Program-made: the position numbers and the translations under genes
Shown here: positions 1 to 5,564 of the stretch, in pieces
Layout of the letters: the number at the start of each line of letters is the position of its first letter
How positions within the stretch are numbered: the first letter of the stretch is position 1
The notes under the pieces: model-generated
The model's database searches: none
What the model was told of the DNA's origin: nothing
What the model saw: only the letters and a program-made list of their open reading frames with translations
Assembly: GCA_948896875.1 (NCBI GenBank)
Contig: CAQUWW010000163.1
Location: 1 to 6,315 of the forward strand
Length of the DNA stretch: 6,315 nucleotides
Reading direction: 5' to 3'
Origin: an uncultured Acetatifactor sp.
GTDB taxonomy: Bacteria > Bacillota > Clostridia > Lachnospirales > Lachnospiraceae

Positions 1-2
1 AG

Positions 3-197
3 TTTTTCTTTCGAGAAGTCGGAATGAAGCGAATCTATGCAGATCACGCAAAGGAAAATCCGGCTTCCGGGAAAATGCAGGAAAAGGCTGGAATGAAGTG
101 GGAAGGGACATTGCGGCAGGGAGGTAAATGCAATAATGGAGTATATGATAAAGTAATGTATGCAATATTGGCTGAAGATTTTTTTCAAGAGGATTAG
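3..197 (+). CDS. GNAT-family N-acetyltransferase, C-terminal fragment (5' end outside window)
   Basis: This is the last 64 codons of a gene that enters from the left edge, ending at TAG 195-197. The visible protein contains FREVGMKRIYADHAKENPAS, then GKMQEKAGMKWEGTLRQ, then GVYDKVMYAILAEDFFQED. The pattern ENPAS..(M)..EKAGMK.EG.LRQ followed by a GVYD..MYAILAED strand is typical of the C-terminal half of RimJ/RimL-like GNAT acetyltransferases, which transfer acetyl from acetyl-CoA to an amine. The asparagine of the ENPAS segment lies in the usual acetyl-CoA-contacting helix region. The substrate cannot be inferred. The frame stays open past TAG for eight sense codons to a TGA at 222-224. A diverged copy of the same 3' end lies at 464-520, where TAT replaces this TAG. 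No clear terminator follows. The family call is firm; the specific enzyme is unknown. Confidence 0.85.
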   Translation, partial: FFFREVGMKRIYADHAKENPASGKMQEKAGMKWEGTLRQGGKCNNGVYDKVMYAILAEDFFQED

Positions 198-239
198 GAA
201 AATCGGTACTTTTGCAGGAGATGAGACTGAAATGATATT
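168..239 (+). repeat. Direct repeat copy A (3' end of the acetyltransferase gene)
   Basis: This stretch matches 464-535 without gaps at 57 of 72 positions by my hand count, at a fixed offset of 296 bp. It starts at TTGGCTGAAG, inside the last codons of the acetyltransferase, and runs about 40 bp past its stop codon. Similarity falls away immediately upstream of 168 and after about 239. Confidence 0.75.
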
Positions 240-320
240 TGATAATTTTAGCTATATAAAATGGAGACACTTAGCGGAGATATTCGGACAGATGTAAAAA
301 ACATGCTTTTGGCTAATGTA

Positions 321-362
321 TTTGTCAGTTTTTTTCAGAGTACCTTTGGATATGCTGACAAA
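321..362. repeat. 8-bp inverted repeat, TTTGTCAG / CTGACAAA
   Basis: TTTGTCAG at 321-328 is the exact reverse complement of CTGACAAA at 355-362, with 26 nt between. The right arm contains the CTGACA that serves as the -35 element of the promoter called at 355-384. No T-run follows it, so it is not a good terminator. It could be chance in AT-rich DNA, or an operator half-site pair. Confidence 0.35.
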
Positions 363-384
363 AATTTCATGGGAATTTTATAAT
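355..384 (+). promoter_or_regulatory. Candidate sigma-A promoter P1 for the membrane-protein gene
   Basis: CTGACA (355-360, 5 of 6 to TTGACA) is followed by an 18-bp spacer and a consensus TATAAT (379-384). The predicted start of transcription is near 391, in the 8-nt loop of the inverted repeat 376-413. The left arm of that repeat contains the -10 element, so a protein bound to the palindrome would block RNA polymerase. This would give a leader of about 210 nt before the ATG at 605. Confidence 0.5.
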
Positions 385-413
385 AGAATCATAGGGCAGA
401 TTCTATTATAAAA
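376..413. repeat. Perfect 15-bp inverted repeat over a -10 box (possible operator)
   Basis: TTTTATAATAGAATC (376-390) and GATTCTATTATAAAA (399-413) are exact reverse complements around the 8-nt spacer ATAGGGCA. With one bulged A at 414 the pairing continues three more base pairs (373-375 with 415-417). The core TTCTATTATAAA (401-412) recurs as TTCTATTGTAAA at 415-426 with one mismatch, giving three related half-sites in about 50 bp. The stem is AT-rich and lacks a following T-tract, so an operator is more likely than a terminator. It could instead be a remnant of a small inverted-repeat element. Confidence 0.7.
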
Positions 414-419
414 ATTCTA

Positions 420-448
420 TTGTAAACAGGAGAAGCTTTTTGTATAAT
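420..448 (+). promoter_or_regulatory. Candidate sigma-A promoter P2
   Basis: TTGTAA (420-425, 4 of 6 to consensus) is followed by a 17-bp spacer and TATAAT (443-448). The -35 element lies in the third half-site copy (415-426), so the repeat cluster would touch both P1 and P2. Another TATAAT at 459-464 has no good -35 partner. The call is by pattern only, in AT-rich DNA where chance matches are common. Confidence 0.35.
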
Positions 449-463
449 GAGGATATTCTATAA

Positions 464-520
464 TTGGCTGAAGATTTTTTCCATGAGAGTTATAGAAATC
501 GATACTTTTACAGGGAATGA
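464..520 (+). pseudogene. Remnant of a second acetyltransferase C-terminus (repeat copy B)
   Basis: In the frame matching the acetyltransferase, this stretch reads LAEDFFHESYRNRYFYRE and then TGA (518-520). Copy A reads LAEDFFQED, TAG, ENRYFCRR and then TGA at the equivalent place. Shared residues include LAEDFF, E, NRYF and R, and both copies use TGA at the same aligned position. DNA similarity continues to about 535 (464-535 against 168-239, 57 of 72 identical). Upstream of 464 the frame meets TAA (461-463) and the similarity stops, so only the tail of a gene is left. It may be a decayed paralogue or a partial duplication. Confidence 0.55.
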
Positions 521-587
521 AAATGAGATGATTTTATGCCTTCATGAGAACTGGACAGCGGCATATGAACAATTAAAAAGAAATCAC

Positions 588-595
588 AGAGGGAG
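588..595 (+). promoter_or_regulatory. Ribosome binding site of the membrane-protein gene
   Basis: AGAGGGAG lies 9 nt upstream of the ATG at 605 and supports that start over in-frame alternatives. Confidence 0.65.
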
Positions 596-604
596 AAACG
601 GAAC

Positions 605-2482
605 ATGTCAGCGGCACAATTTAAAAAAATAATATTCAATTGCGGGAAATTGCTTCTACTGGCTATAGGGATAGGAGCAATCCTTATTTCCATAGCCAAT
701 TATTTTCCGCTTAACTCGGTGAATCAACAGGAGAGTCTGGCACAGTTAGCCTCCGAGGGGTATTTCCCGGAGGTCCCCTCCACAGCCGGAGGCGATGGCA
801 GTTTTCATTCCATGAATCCCACCGCGCTGGAGCTTGCCACAGATAACCTGATGATGAAAATGGCTCTCTACGACGGCGAGGAAGACGGCATTGTTCAGGC
901 CTTTCGGTGTTACAGTACTCAGTACGAGGAAGAATACAGCCGCTATTGGCATGGATACGTGGTGATACTGCGTTTTTTACTGCTGTTTTTTAATTATTAT
1001 GAAATCCGAATTATGAATGGGATTTTCCAGATCCTGATCTTTGCCGGCGTCATGCATTATATCCTGAAAAGCAAAGGCATAAAGTATGCGCTGGCTTTGG
1101 CCACATCCTATATCCTGCTGATGCCGGCGGCTCTGGCCCAGTGTCTGCAGTATAGCTGGATCTATTATATTACATTTGGGGCTTTGCTGATCTATTTGAA
1201 ATTTAAGTCCTATCTGGAAGAGGGAGAACGATATCTCTATTTCTTTCTCCTGATTGGAGCTGTTACAACCTACCTTGATTTGCTGACCTATCCGTTGCTG
1301 ACATGGGGATTTGTGATTATCTGGTGGCTTCTGATGCAGGAAAAAAAGGAAAGCATTGTGGGTAATCTTTTAAAAGTGATTTATTCCGGAATCGCCTGGG
1401 TGATGGGCTATGCCCTTATGTGGGTTGGAAAATGGGCGGTAGGCTCTTTGATATTGAGAGAGAATTTATTTCAAAAGGCAATATCCGAGATTTTCCTGTG
1501 GACAGTAGCCGAAGAGAAGGTTGCGATCACTTTAAGCGACAGATTAAAAACGCTGCATTTGAACTGGGAAATGTATAGCTACAAACTGTATTTCATCGTT
1601 CTGATTATATGGGTATTGTATGCCGTTGTCAGAGGGATCGCTGGATACGAAAAGGATTCCCGTGTGCCGGCTTTGCTGTTGGCAGGGGTTTCCAGTATTG
1701 TCTGGTATATCACTTTGGCGGGGCATACCGCCATGCATCATATCTTTACGCACAGGATATATGGCATCACCATTGCCGCATTTCTGGGAATTGTGCTGCT
1801 CAGCACAAAGGGAGAGCTACGGCGGACTCCACTTAAGAAAATGCTGGGGAATTGCCTTGTGATAGGATTGGCGGGTGCGGTGTCTGTTCTGCTGATGTTT
1901 CAACTGCGGTCGGAGTATCTGGTCAACAATTATGCCTTTCTTTTTGATACGGTGCCGATTGACGATACGGTTTCCATGAGCTTTACGCCTTCCTTTTCCC
2001 GGATTACAGGCATAAACGTAGGAATTTCGGCAGAAGGCGGCGATGCCGGAATGTACAGGATAGCATTGCTGGATGGAGAGAAAACCGTATATGAGAATGC
2101 GGTATCCGCTTATGAATGGTCGGAGGGAAATCTGCATGAATTGTCAGTGGATTGGAATGTAACCGCCGGAAAGCAATATACGCTGCAAATTGAACCGATC
2201 GAAAGAGATGGAACTACGTACCTCTGGATAACCGCAGACGGACTTACACCCCTTATGGAATACGGAGAGACCGCAATAGGCGAAACGCTTTTATCCGGCC
2301 AGATGCTGACACAAGTTACTTACTGGTGCAGGCCTGTGGGAAATTATAATTGTCTGTTTTGGATTACCACGCTTACGGGGGCCTTTCTCATGCTCATTAT
2401 AACATGGCAGAATCGTGGTGAGAAGCTTGTATCCGGTGTGGGACATGGCCCCTCCCTTAAAAAGATGCAGGATACCGATTGA
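605..2482 (+). CDS. Polytopic membrane protein, possible GT-C-type glycosyltransferase
   Basis: A 625-residue integral membrane protein with about 11-12 hydrophobic segments, at roughly residues 14-31, 116-154, 160-200, 210-244, 255-283, 327-344, 354-372, 385-400, 415-432 and 584-601. Between the first two segments lies an outside loop of about 80 residues ending in SRYWHGY (112-118). Further motifs are DLLTYP (225-230) and HTAMHHIFTHR (374-384). These motifs and the architecture resemble uncharacterised multi-spanning proteins of Clostridia that I associate with GtrII-like or GT-C glycosyltransferases of the cell envelope. This is from memory and I cannot confirm it by search. Residues 445-575 look like a beta-sandwich domain outside the membrane, closed by a last membrane helix and a basic cytoplasmic tail. 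No catalytic residue can be assigned. It appears to be transcribed separately from the pot operon, whose promoter overlaps its stop codon. Confidence 0.8.
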   Translation: MSAAQFKKIIFNCGKLLLLAIGIGAILISIANYFPLNSVNQQESLAQLASEGYFPEVPSTAGGDGSFHSMNPTALELATDNLMMKMALYDGEEDGIVQAFRCYSTQYEEEYSRYWHGYVVILRFLLLFFNYYEIRIMNGIFQILIFAGVMHYILKSKGIKYALALATSYILLMPAALAQCLQYSWIYYITFGALLIYLKFKSYLEEGERYLYFFLLIGAVTTYLDLLTYPLLTWGFVIIWWLLMQEKKESIVGNLLKVIYSGIAWVMGYALMWVGKWAVGSLILRENLFQKAISEIFLWTVAEEKVAITLSDRLKTLHLNWEMYSYKLYFIVLIIWVLYAVVRGIAGYEKDSRVPALLLAGVSSIVWYITLAGHTAMHHIFTHRIYGITIAAFLGIVLLSTKGELRRTPLKKMLGNCLVIGLAGAVSVLLMFQLRSEYLVNNYAFLFDTVPIDDTVSMSFTPSFSRITGINVGISAEGGDAGMYRIALLDGEKTVYENAVSAYEWSEGNLHELSVDWNVTAGKQYTLQIEPIERDGTTYLWITADGLTPLMEYGETAIGETLLSGQMLTQVTYWCRPVGNYNCLFWITTLTGAFLMLIITWQNRGEKLVSGVGHGPSLKKMQDTD

Positions 2483-2507
2483 CAAAACCTTCGATATCCC
2501 GTATATT
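2479..2507 (+). promoter_or_regulatory. Sigma-A promoter of the pot operon
   Basis: A perfect TTGACA (2479-2484), a 17-bp spacer and TATATT (2502-2507, 5 of 6) make a near-consensus housekeeping promoter, with predicted start near 2514. The -35 box includes the TGA stop of the upstream gene (2480-2482). It is the only good promoter I see before potA and would drive all four pot genes. Confidence 0.75.
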
Positions 2508-2513
2508 TATTTC

Positions 2514-2659
2514 ATTGTGTCAGTACTCGAAACATGTCGGATTCCGCGCGCCCTCCGGTTATACTGAATGGAAAGGCCGGAACGAGGAGAAATTCGTTTC
2601 GAGGGACAGACATGGGATGAATTCGGCGTTATGGGCGCCTTACAAAGGAGATTCCACAG
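2514..2659 (+). promoter_or_regulatory. potA 5' leader with possible RNA structure
   Basis: About 146 nt separate the predicted transcription start from potA. CTCGAAAC (2526-2533) pairs exactly with GTTTCGAG (2596-2603). Nested inside, TCCGGTT (2554-2560) pairs with GGCCGGA (2575-2581), using two G-U pairs. ATGTC (2534-2538) also pairs with GACAT (2609-2613), which in combination would form an H-type pseudoknot. GGCG (2625-2628) and CGCC (2636-2639) form a small stem just before the ribosome binding site. Short frames at 2534-2620 and 2617-2706 overlap as ATGA. I recognise no known riboswitch class. The structures were found by eye and their stability was not calculated. Confidence 0.35.
2644..2650 (+). 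promoter_or_regulatory. potA ribosome binding site deciding a TTG start
   Basis: AAAGGAG ends 9 nt before TTG 2660-2662. No in-frame ATG lies near the conserved N-terminus (the protein begins MKNTIISLKDITVSYDG), so the site fixes the rare TTG start. Confidence 0.75.
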
Positions 2660-3844
2660 TTGAAAAATACGATTATTTCCTTAAAAGATATTACGGTATC
2701 CTATGATGGAGAGCAGGTTCTGGGAGGCTTTCATCTGGAGATCCACGACGGGGAATTTGTCACCCTGTTGGGACCCTCCGGGTGCGGCAAGACCACAGTG
2801 CTGCGCACAATTGCCGGATTTATTAAGCCGGATGCAGGCGCCGTGTTTTTTAAGGATAAGAATATCACCGACCTGCCTCCCCACAAGAGAGAGGTCAATA
2901 CCATTTTTCAGAAATATGCGTTGTTTCCGCATTTAAATGTCTACGAGAACATTGCCTTCGGCATGCGTTTAAAAGGTCGAAATGAGAAGGAAATTAAGCA
3001 GACTGTCCATGAGATGCTGTCCATGGTGAATCTGACGGGCTATGCCCACAGAGGCATCAGTCAGCTTTCCGGAGGGCAGCAACAGAGGGTGGCTATTGCA
3101 AGAGCGTTGGCAAACGAGCCAAAGGTTCTGCTGCTGGATGAGCCGCTGGGGGCGCTGGACCTGAAGCTGCGCAAGGATATGCAGGTGGAGCTGAAGAAAA
3201 TACAGCAGCAGACGGGCATTACCTTTGTATTTGTCACCCATGATCAGGAGGAGGCGCTGTCCATGTCCGATATGGTGGTGGTGATGGATGGCGGTGTCAT
3301 CCAACAGATTGGTTCGCCCACCGACATTTACAATGAACCGAAGAATGCCTTTGTGGCGGATTTTATCGGGGAGTCCAATATACTGGACGGCGTCATGCTG
3401 GAGGATTATTCGGTGCGGTTTGCCGGGCATACTTTTCGCTGTCTGGACAGCGGCTTTGGCAGAAATACGCCTGTGGACGTAGTAATCCGGCCGGAGGATA
3501 TCAAAGTGGTGGAGCCGGATTCCACATTGATTATCGGCGATGTGACGGCTGTTACCTTCAAGGGAGTCCATTATGAAATCATTGTGGATGTGGCTGGTTT
3601 CAAATGGATGATACAGTCCACGGAATGCCGACAGGTGGGGGATCATATTGGCCTTGCGCTGACTCCCAATGATATTCATGTGATGCAGAAATCCGAATAT
3701 TCCGGCGTATTTGGAGATTACAGTACGTTCAGTGATGAAATGGAAGAAGACAGGAATGCCTCGGATGAGGCAGATGCCCGGGAAGAGGAGAACCCGGTAA
3801 AAGAAGAACGGGCGGAAAGGGAGGAGAAGGACAATGAAATCTAA
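2660..3844 (+). CDS. potA: Spermidine/putrescine ABC transporter ATP-binding protein PotA
   Basis: The 394-residue ATPase subunit powers polyamine import on the cytoplasmic side of PotB-PotC. The nucleotide-binding domain shows Walker A GPSGCGKTT (38-46), Q-loop glutamine 84 in FQKYALFPH, signature LSGGQQQR (136-143), Walker B VLLLDEP (156-162, catalytic E161) and the H-loop histidine 194 in VTHDQEEA. Residues from about 232 form the C-terminal TOBE-type regulatory domain, with VVIRPEDI (274-281). The YALFPH..V.EN.AFG block and the potBCD neighbours favour PotA over other MalK-like ATPases. The last 35 residues (360-394) are a low-complexity charged tail with 17 acidic and 6 basic residues, beyond the folded domain. 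The start is TTG, set by AAAGGAG 9 nt upstream. The gene overlaps potB by 11 bp. Confidence 0.97.
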   Translation: MKNTIISLKDITVSYDGEQVLGGFHLEIHDGEFVTLLGPSGCGKTTVLRTIAGFIKPDAGAVFFKDKNITDLPPHKREVNTIFQKYALFPHLNVYENIAFGMRLKGRNEKEIKQTVHEMLSMVNLTGYAHRGISQLSGGQQQRVAIARALANEPKVLLLDEPLGALDLKLRKDMQVELKKIQQQTGITFVFVTHDQEEALSMSDMVVVMDGGVIQQIGSPTDIYNEPKNAFVADFIGESNILDGVMLEDYSVRFAGHTFRCLDSGFGRNTPVDVVIRPEDIKVVEPDSTLIIGDVTAVTFKGVHYEIIVDVAGFKWMIQSTECRQVGDHIGLALTPNDIHVMQKSEYSGVFGDYSTFSDEMEEDRNASDEADAREEENPVKEERAEREEKDNEI

Positions 3845-4661
3845 TTCCAGGCTTCTCTCAGCACCTTACACTGTCTGGATGACAATTTTTATTGTAGTGC
3901 CGATGCTGCTGGTGGGATATTTTGCCTTTACGGATAAAGCCGGCAGCTTTACTCTGGAAAATATTCTGAGTGTGGGACAGTACTCCAATGTGTTCCTGCG
4001 CTCTATCTGGCTTGGGGCGGTGGCCACGGTGATTTCACTGGGGCTGGGCTATCCTTTTGCCTACATTATAGCCAAAATGAATGCAAAGCGTCAGAATGTC
4101 ATGATTATGCTTGTGATGCTGCCCATGTGGATGAATTTCCTGCTGCGCACCTATGCCTGGATGACGCTTCTGGAGGACAATGGGCTGATCAACTCGGCGC
4201 TGGCCGCCATAGGCCTGCCCCGGGTGCATATGATTAATACGGCGGGAGCAGTGGTGCTGGGGATGGTCTACAATTATATTCCCTATATGATTCTGCCGCT
4301 GTACTCTGTTTTGACGAAAATGGACCAGAGCGTGATTGAGGCAGCCCAGGATCTGGGGGCAAACGGCAGGCAGGTCTTTCTGAAAGTAGTGGTACCTTTA
4401 AGCATGCCGGGGATTATCTCCGGTGTGACCATGGTGTTCGTGCCGGCGGTGAGCACTTTTATTATCTCGAAGATGTTGGGCGGGGGCGGCAATCTGCTGA
4501 TTGGCGACCTGATTGACATGCAGTTTCTGGGCAGCGCCTACAATCCAAACCTGGGCTCTGCCGTCTCCCTGGTACTGATGGTGATTATCCTCATCTGTAT
4601 GGGTATCATGAATCAGTTTGACGACGGGGAAGTAAATGAGAAGGGAGGCATGCTGCTGTGA
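3834..4661 (+). CDS. potB: Spermidine/putrescine ABC transporter permease PotB
   Basis: A 275-residue inner-membrane permease that pairs with PotC to form the polyamine channel. Six hydrophobic segments are visible at about residues 9-30, 57-80, 89-112, 136-160, 191-213 and 240-260, as expected for a MetI-like type I ABC permease. The coupling loop is EAAQDLGANGRQVFLKVVVP (169-188), the EAA motif that contacts PotA. The segment NFLLRTYAWMTLLEDNGLIN (101-120) is typical of the PotB/PotH branch and separates it from PotC. The ATG lies inside the end of potA (11-bp overlap) and is preceded by AAAGGGAGG (3816-3824) at 9-nt spacing, so it can be coupled to potA and also initiate strongly. Length is normal and no key motif is missing. 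Confidence 0.96.
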   Translation: MKSNSRLLSAPYTVWMTIFIVVPMLLVGYFAFTDKAGSFTLENILSVGQYSNVFLRSIWLGAVATVISLGLGYPFAYIIAKMNAKRQNVMIMLVMLPMWMNFLLRTYAWMTLLEDNGLINSALAAIGLPRVHMINTAGAVVLGMVYNYIPYMILPLYSVLTKMDQSVIEAAQDLGANGRQVFLKVVVPLSMPGIISGVTMVFVPAVSTFIISKMLGGGGNLLIGDLIDMQFLGSAYNPNLGSAVSLVLMVIILICMGIMNQFDDGEVNEKGGMLL

Positions 4662-5467
4662 AGAAGATAGGCGGGCGTATTTATACCTTTCTCATTTTCC
4701 TTTTTTTGTACGCGCCGATTCTGGTGCTGATCGTGTTTTCTTTTAACGATACGGATACCGGAAGCCGTGTGGTCTGGGGCGGCTTTTCTCTGCGCTGGTA
4801 TCGGAAGCTGTTTGAAGACAGGCTGATTCTGGAGGCTTTGCGCAACACATTGGTGATTGCGGTGGTGTCCGCGGTGGTATCCACGGTGCTGGGAACGGTG
4901 GCGGCTATCGGAATCAACGGCATGAAACGTCTGCCCAGACGGATTATGATGAGTATTACCAATTTTCCAATGGTGAATCCGGAGATTGTTACAGGTGTGT
5001 CTCTGATGCTGCTTTTTGTGTCTGCGGTACGGTTGTTTGGAGGGCGAAGCCTGGGTATGGGTTCCCTGTTCGCCGCTCATATCACCTTCTGTCTGCCTTA
5101 CGTGATTCTGTCGGTGCTGCCGAAGCTGCGTCAGATGGATCCCAATCTGTACGAGGCAGCCCAGGATCTGGGGTGCCCGCCGTTAAAAGCCTTTTTTAAG
5201 GTGGTGCTGCCGGAAATCATGCCAGGCATTGTGACAGGAATGATCATGGCCTTCACACTTTCCATCGATGACTTTGTCATCAGCTATTTCACCAGCGGCA
5301 CTACGCAGACTCTGCCTATTTACATCTACTCCATGACCCGCAAGCGTATCAGTCCGGAGATCAATGCGCTGTCCACCGTGATGTTCGGGGCGGTGATGGT
5401 ATTGCTGATTATTGTGAATGTCCGCAATGGGAGAGAGCAGGACGGACCGAAGAGGCAGGATCTCTGA
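4658..5467 (+). CDS. potC: Spermidine/putrescine ABC transporter permease PotC
   Basis: A 269-residue permease, the second half of the polyamine channel. Six membrane segments lie at about residues 8-30, 63-88, 98-121, 134-156, 187-212 and 236-254. The EAA coupling loop is EAAQDLGCPPLKAFFKVVLP (166-185). SFNDTDTG (28-35) after the first helix, NFPMVNPEIVTGVSL (102-116) and LSIDDFVISYFTSG (201-214) are hallmarks of the PotC/PotI branch. It starts with GTG overlapping the potB stop by 4 bp (GTGA), preceded by AAGGGAGG (4641-4648) with 9-nt spacing, a classic coupled arrangement. The short basic C-terminus (RNGREQDGPKRQDL) is unremarkable. Confidence 0.96.
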   Translation: MKKIGGRIYTFLIFLFLYAPILVLIVFSFNDTDTGSRVVWGGFSLRWYRKLFEDRLILEALRNTLVIAVVSAVVSTVLGTVAAIGINGMKRLPRRIMMSITNFPMVNPEIVTGVSLMLLFVSAVRLFGGRSLGMGSLFAAHITFCLPYVILSVLPKLRQMDPNLYEAAQDLGCPPLKAFFKVVLPEIMPGIVTGMIMAFTLSIDDFVISYFTSGTTQTLPIYIYSMTRKRISPEINALSTVMFGAVMVLLIIVNVRNGREQDGPKRQDL

Positions 5468-5549
5468 GAGACAGGAACGGATCAGACAGGTCGCAGAGCC
5501 GTCAGGAGAATATCATCGGTAAATGTAAAGGAGTCTTGAATATAGTACT

Positions 5550-5555
5550 GGAGGT
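5550..5555 (+). promoter_or_regulatory. potD ribosome binding site
   Basis: GGAGGT lies 9 nt before the ATG at 5565. A second AAGGAG (5559-5564) touches the ATG directly and is too close to serve it. The 97-nt gap after potC shows no terminator and no clear promoter, so potD is probably read through from potC. Confidence 0.65.
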
Positions 5556-5564
5556 GTGAAGGAG

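Larger units (their letters stand above)
198..604. other. AT-rich intergenic region without a convincing gene
   Basis: This stretch of about 400 bp separates the acetyltransferase from the membrane-protein gene and is clearly richer in A+T than the genes downstream. It holds repeat copy B, an inverted-repeat cluster and two promoter-like sequences, listed separately. Short frames exist, for example 232-297 (21 residues, with AGGAG at 216-220) and 447-632. None has a recognisable product, and the second runs into the start of the next gene. No rho-independent terminator with a GC-rich stem and T-tract is visible. Confidence 0.7.

Noticed and set aside
232..297. A 21-residue frame ending HLAEIFGQM, resembling a third acetyltransferase tail (LAEDFFQED)
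   Set aside because: Only about five residues match and the DNA similarity is too low to tell from chance. AGGAG at 216-220 is 11 nt upstream, but the product is too short to support.
373..417. The inverted repeat as a rho-independent terminator of the acetyltransferase gene
   Set aside because: The stem is almost all A-T and no T-tract follows it, so a terminator reading is weak. The overlap with promoter elements fits an operator better.
447..632. A 61-residue plus-strand frame starting MRIFYNWLK
   Set aside because: It starts inside a promoter-like TATAAT and runs into the start of the 605 gene in another frame. Its region matches the acetyltransferase tail in a different frame. It has no good ribosome binding site and no family resemblance.
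2483..2659. A terminator between the membrane-protein gene and potA
   Set aside because: No GC-rich stem followed by T residues is present, so some read-through from the upstream gene into pot is possible.
2969..3679. A 236-residue open frame on the minus strand
   Set aside because: It lies wholly inside potA on the opposite strand. Its translation is rich in H, Q and R, as expected of antisense to a real gene, and has no recognisable domain.
5536..5559. A 7-codon frame (TTG start) after AAAGGAG in the potC-potD gap
   Set aside because: It is too short, with a rare start and a binding site only 2 nt away. It probably reflects the purine-rich leader of potD.
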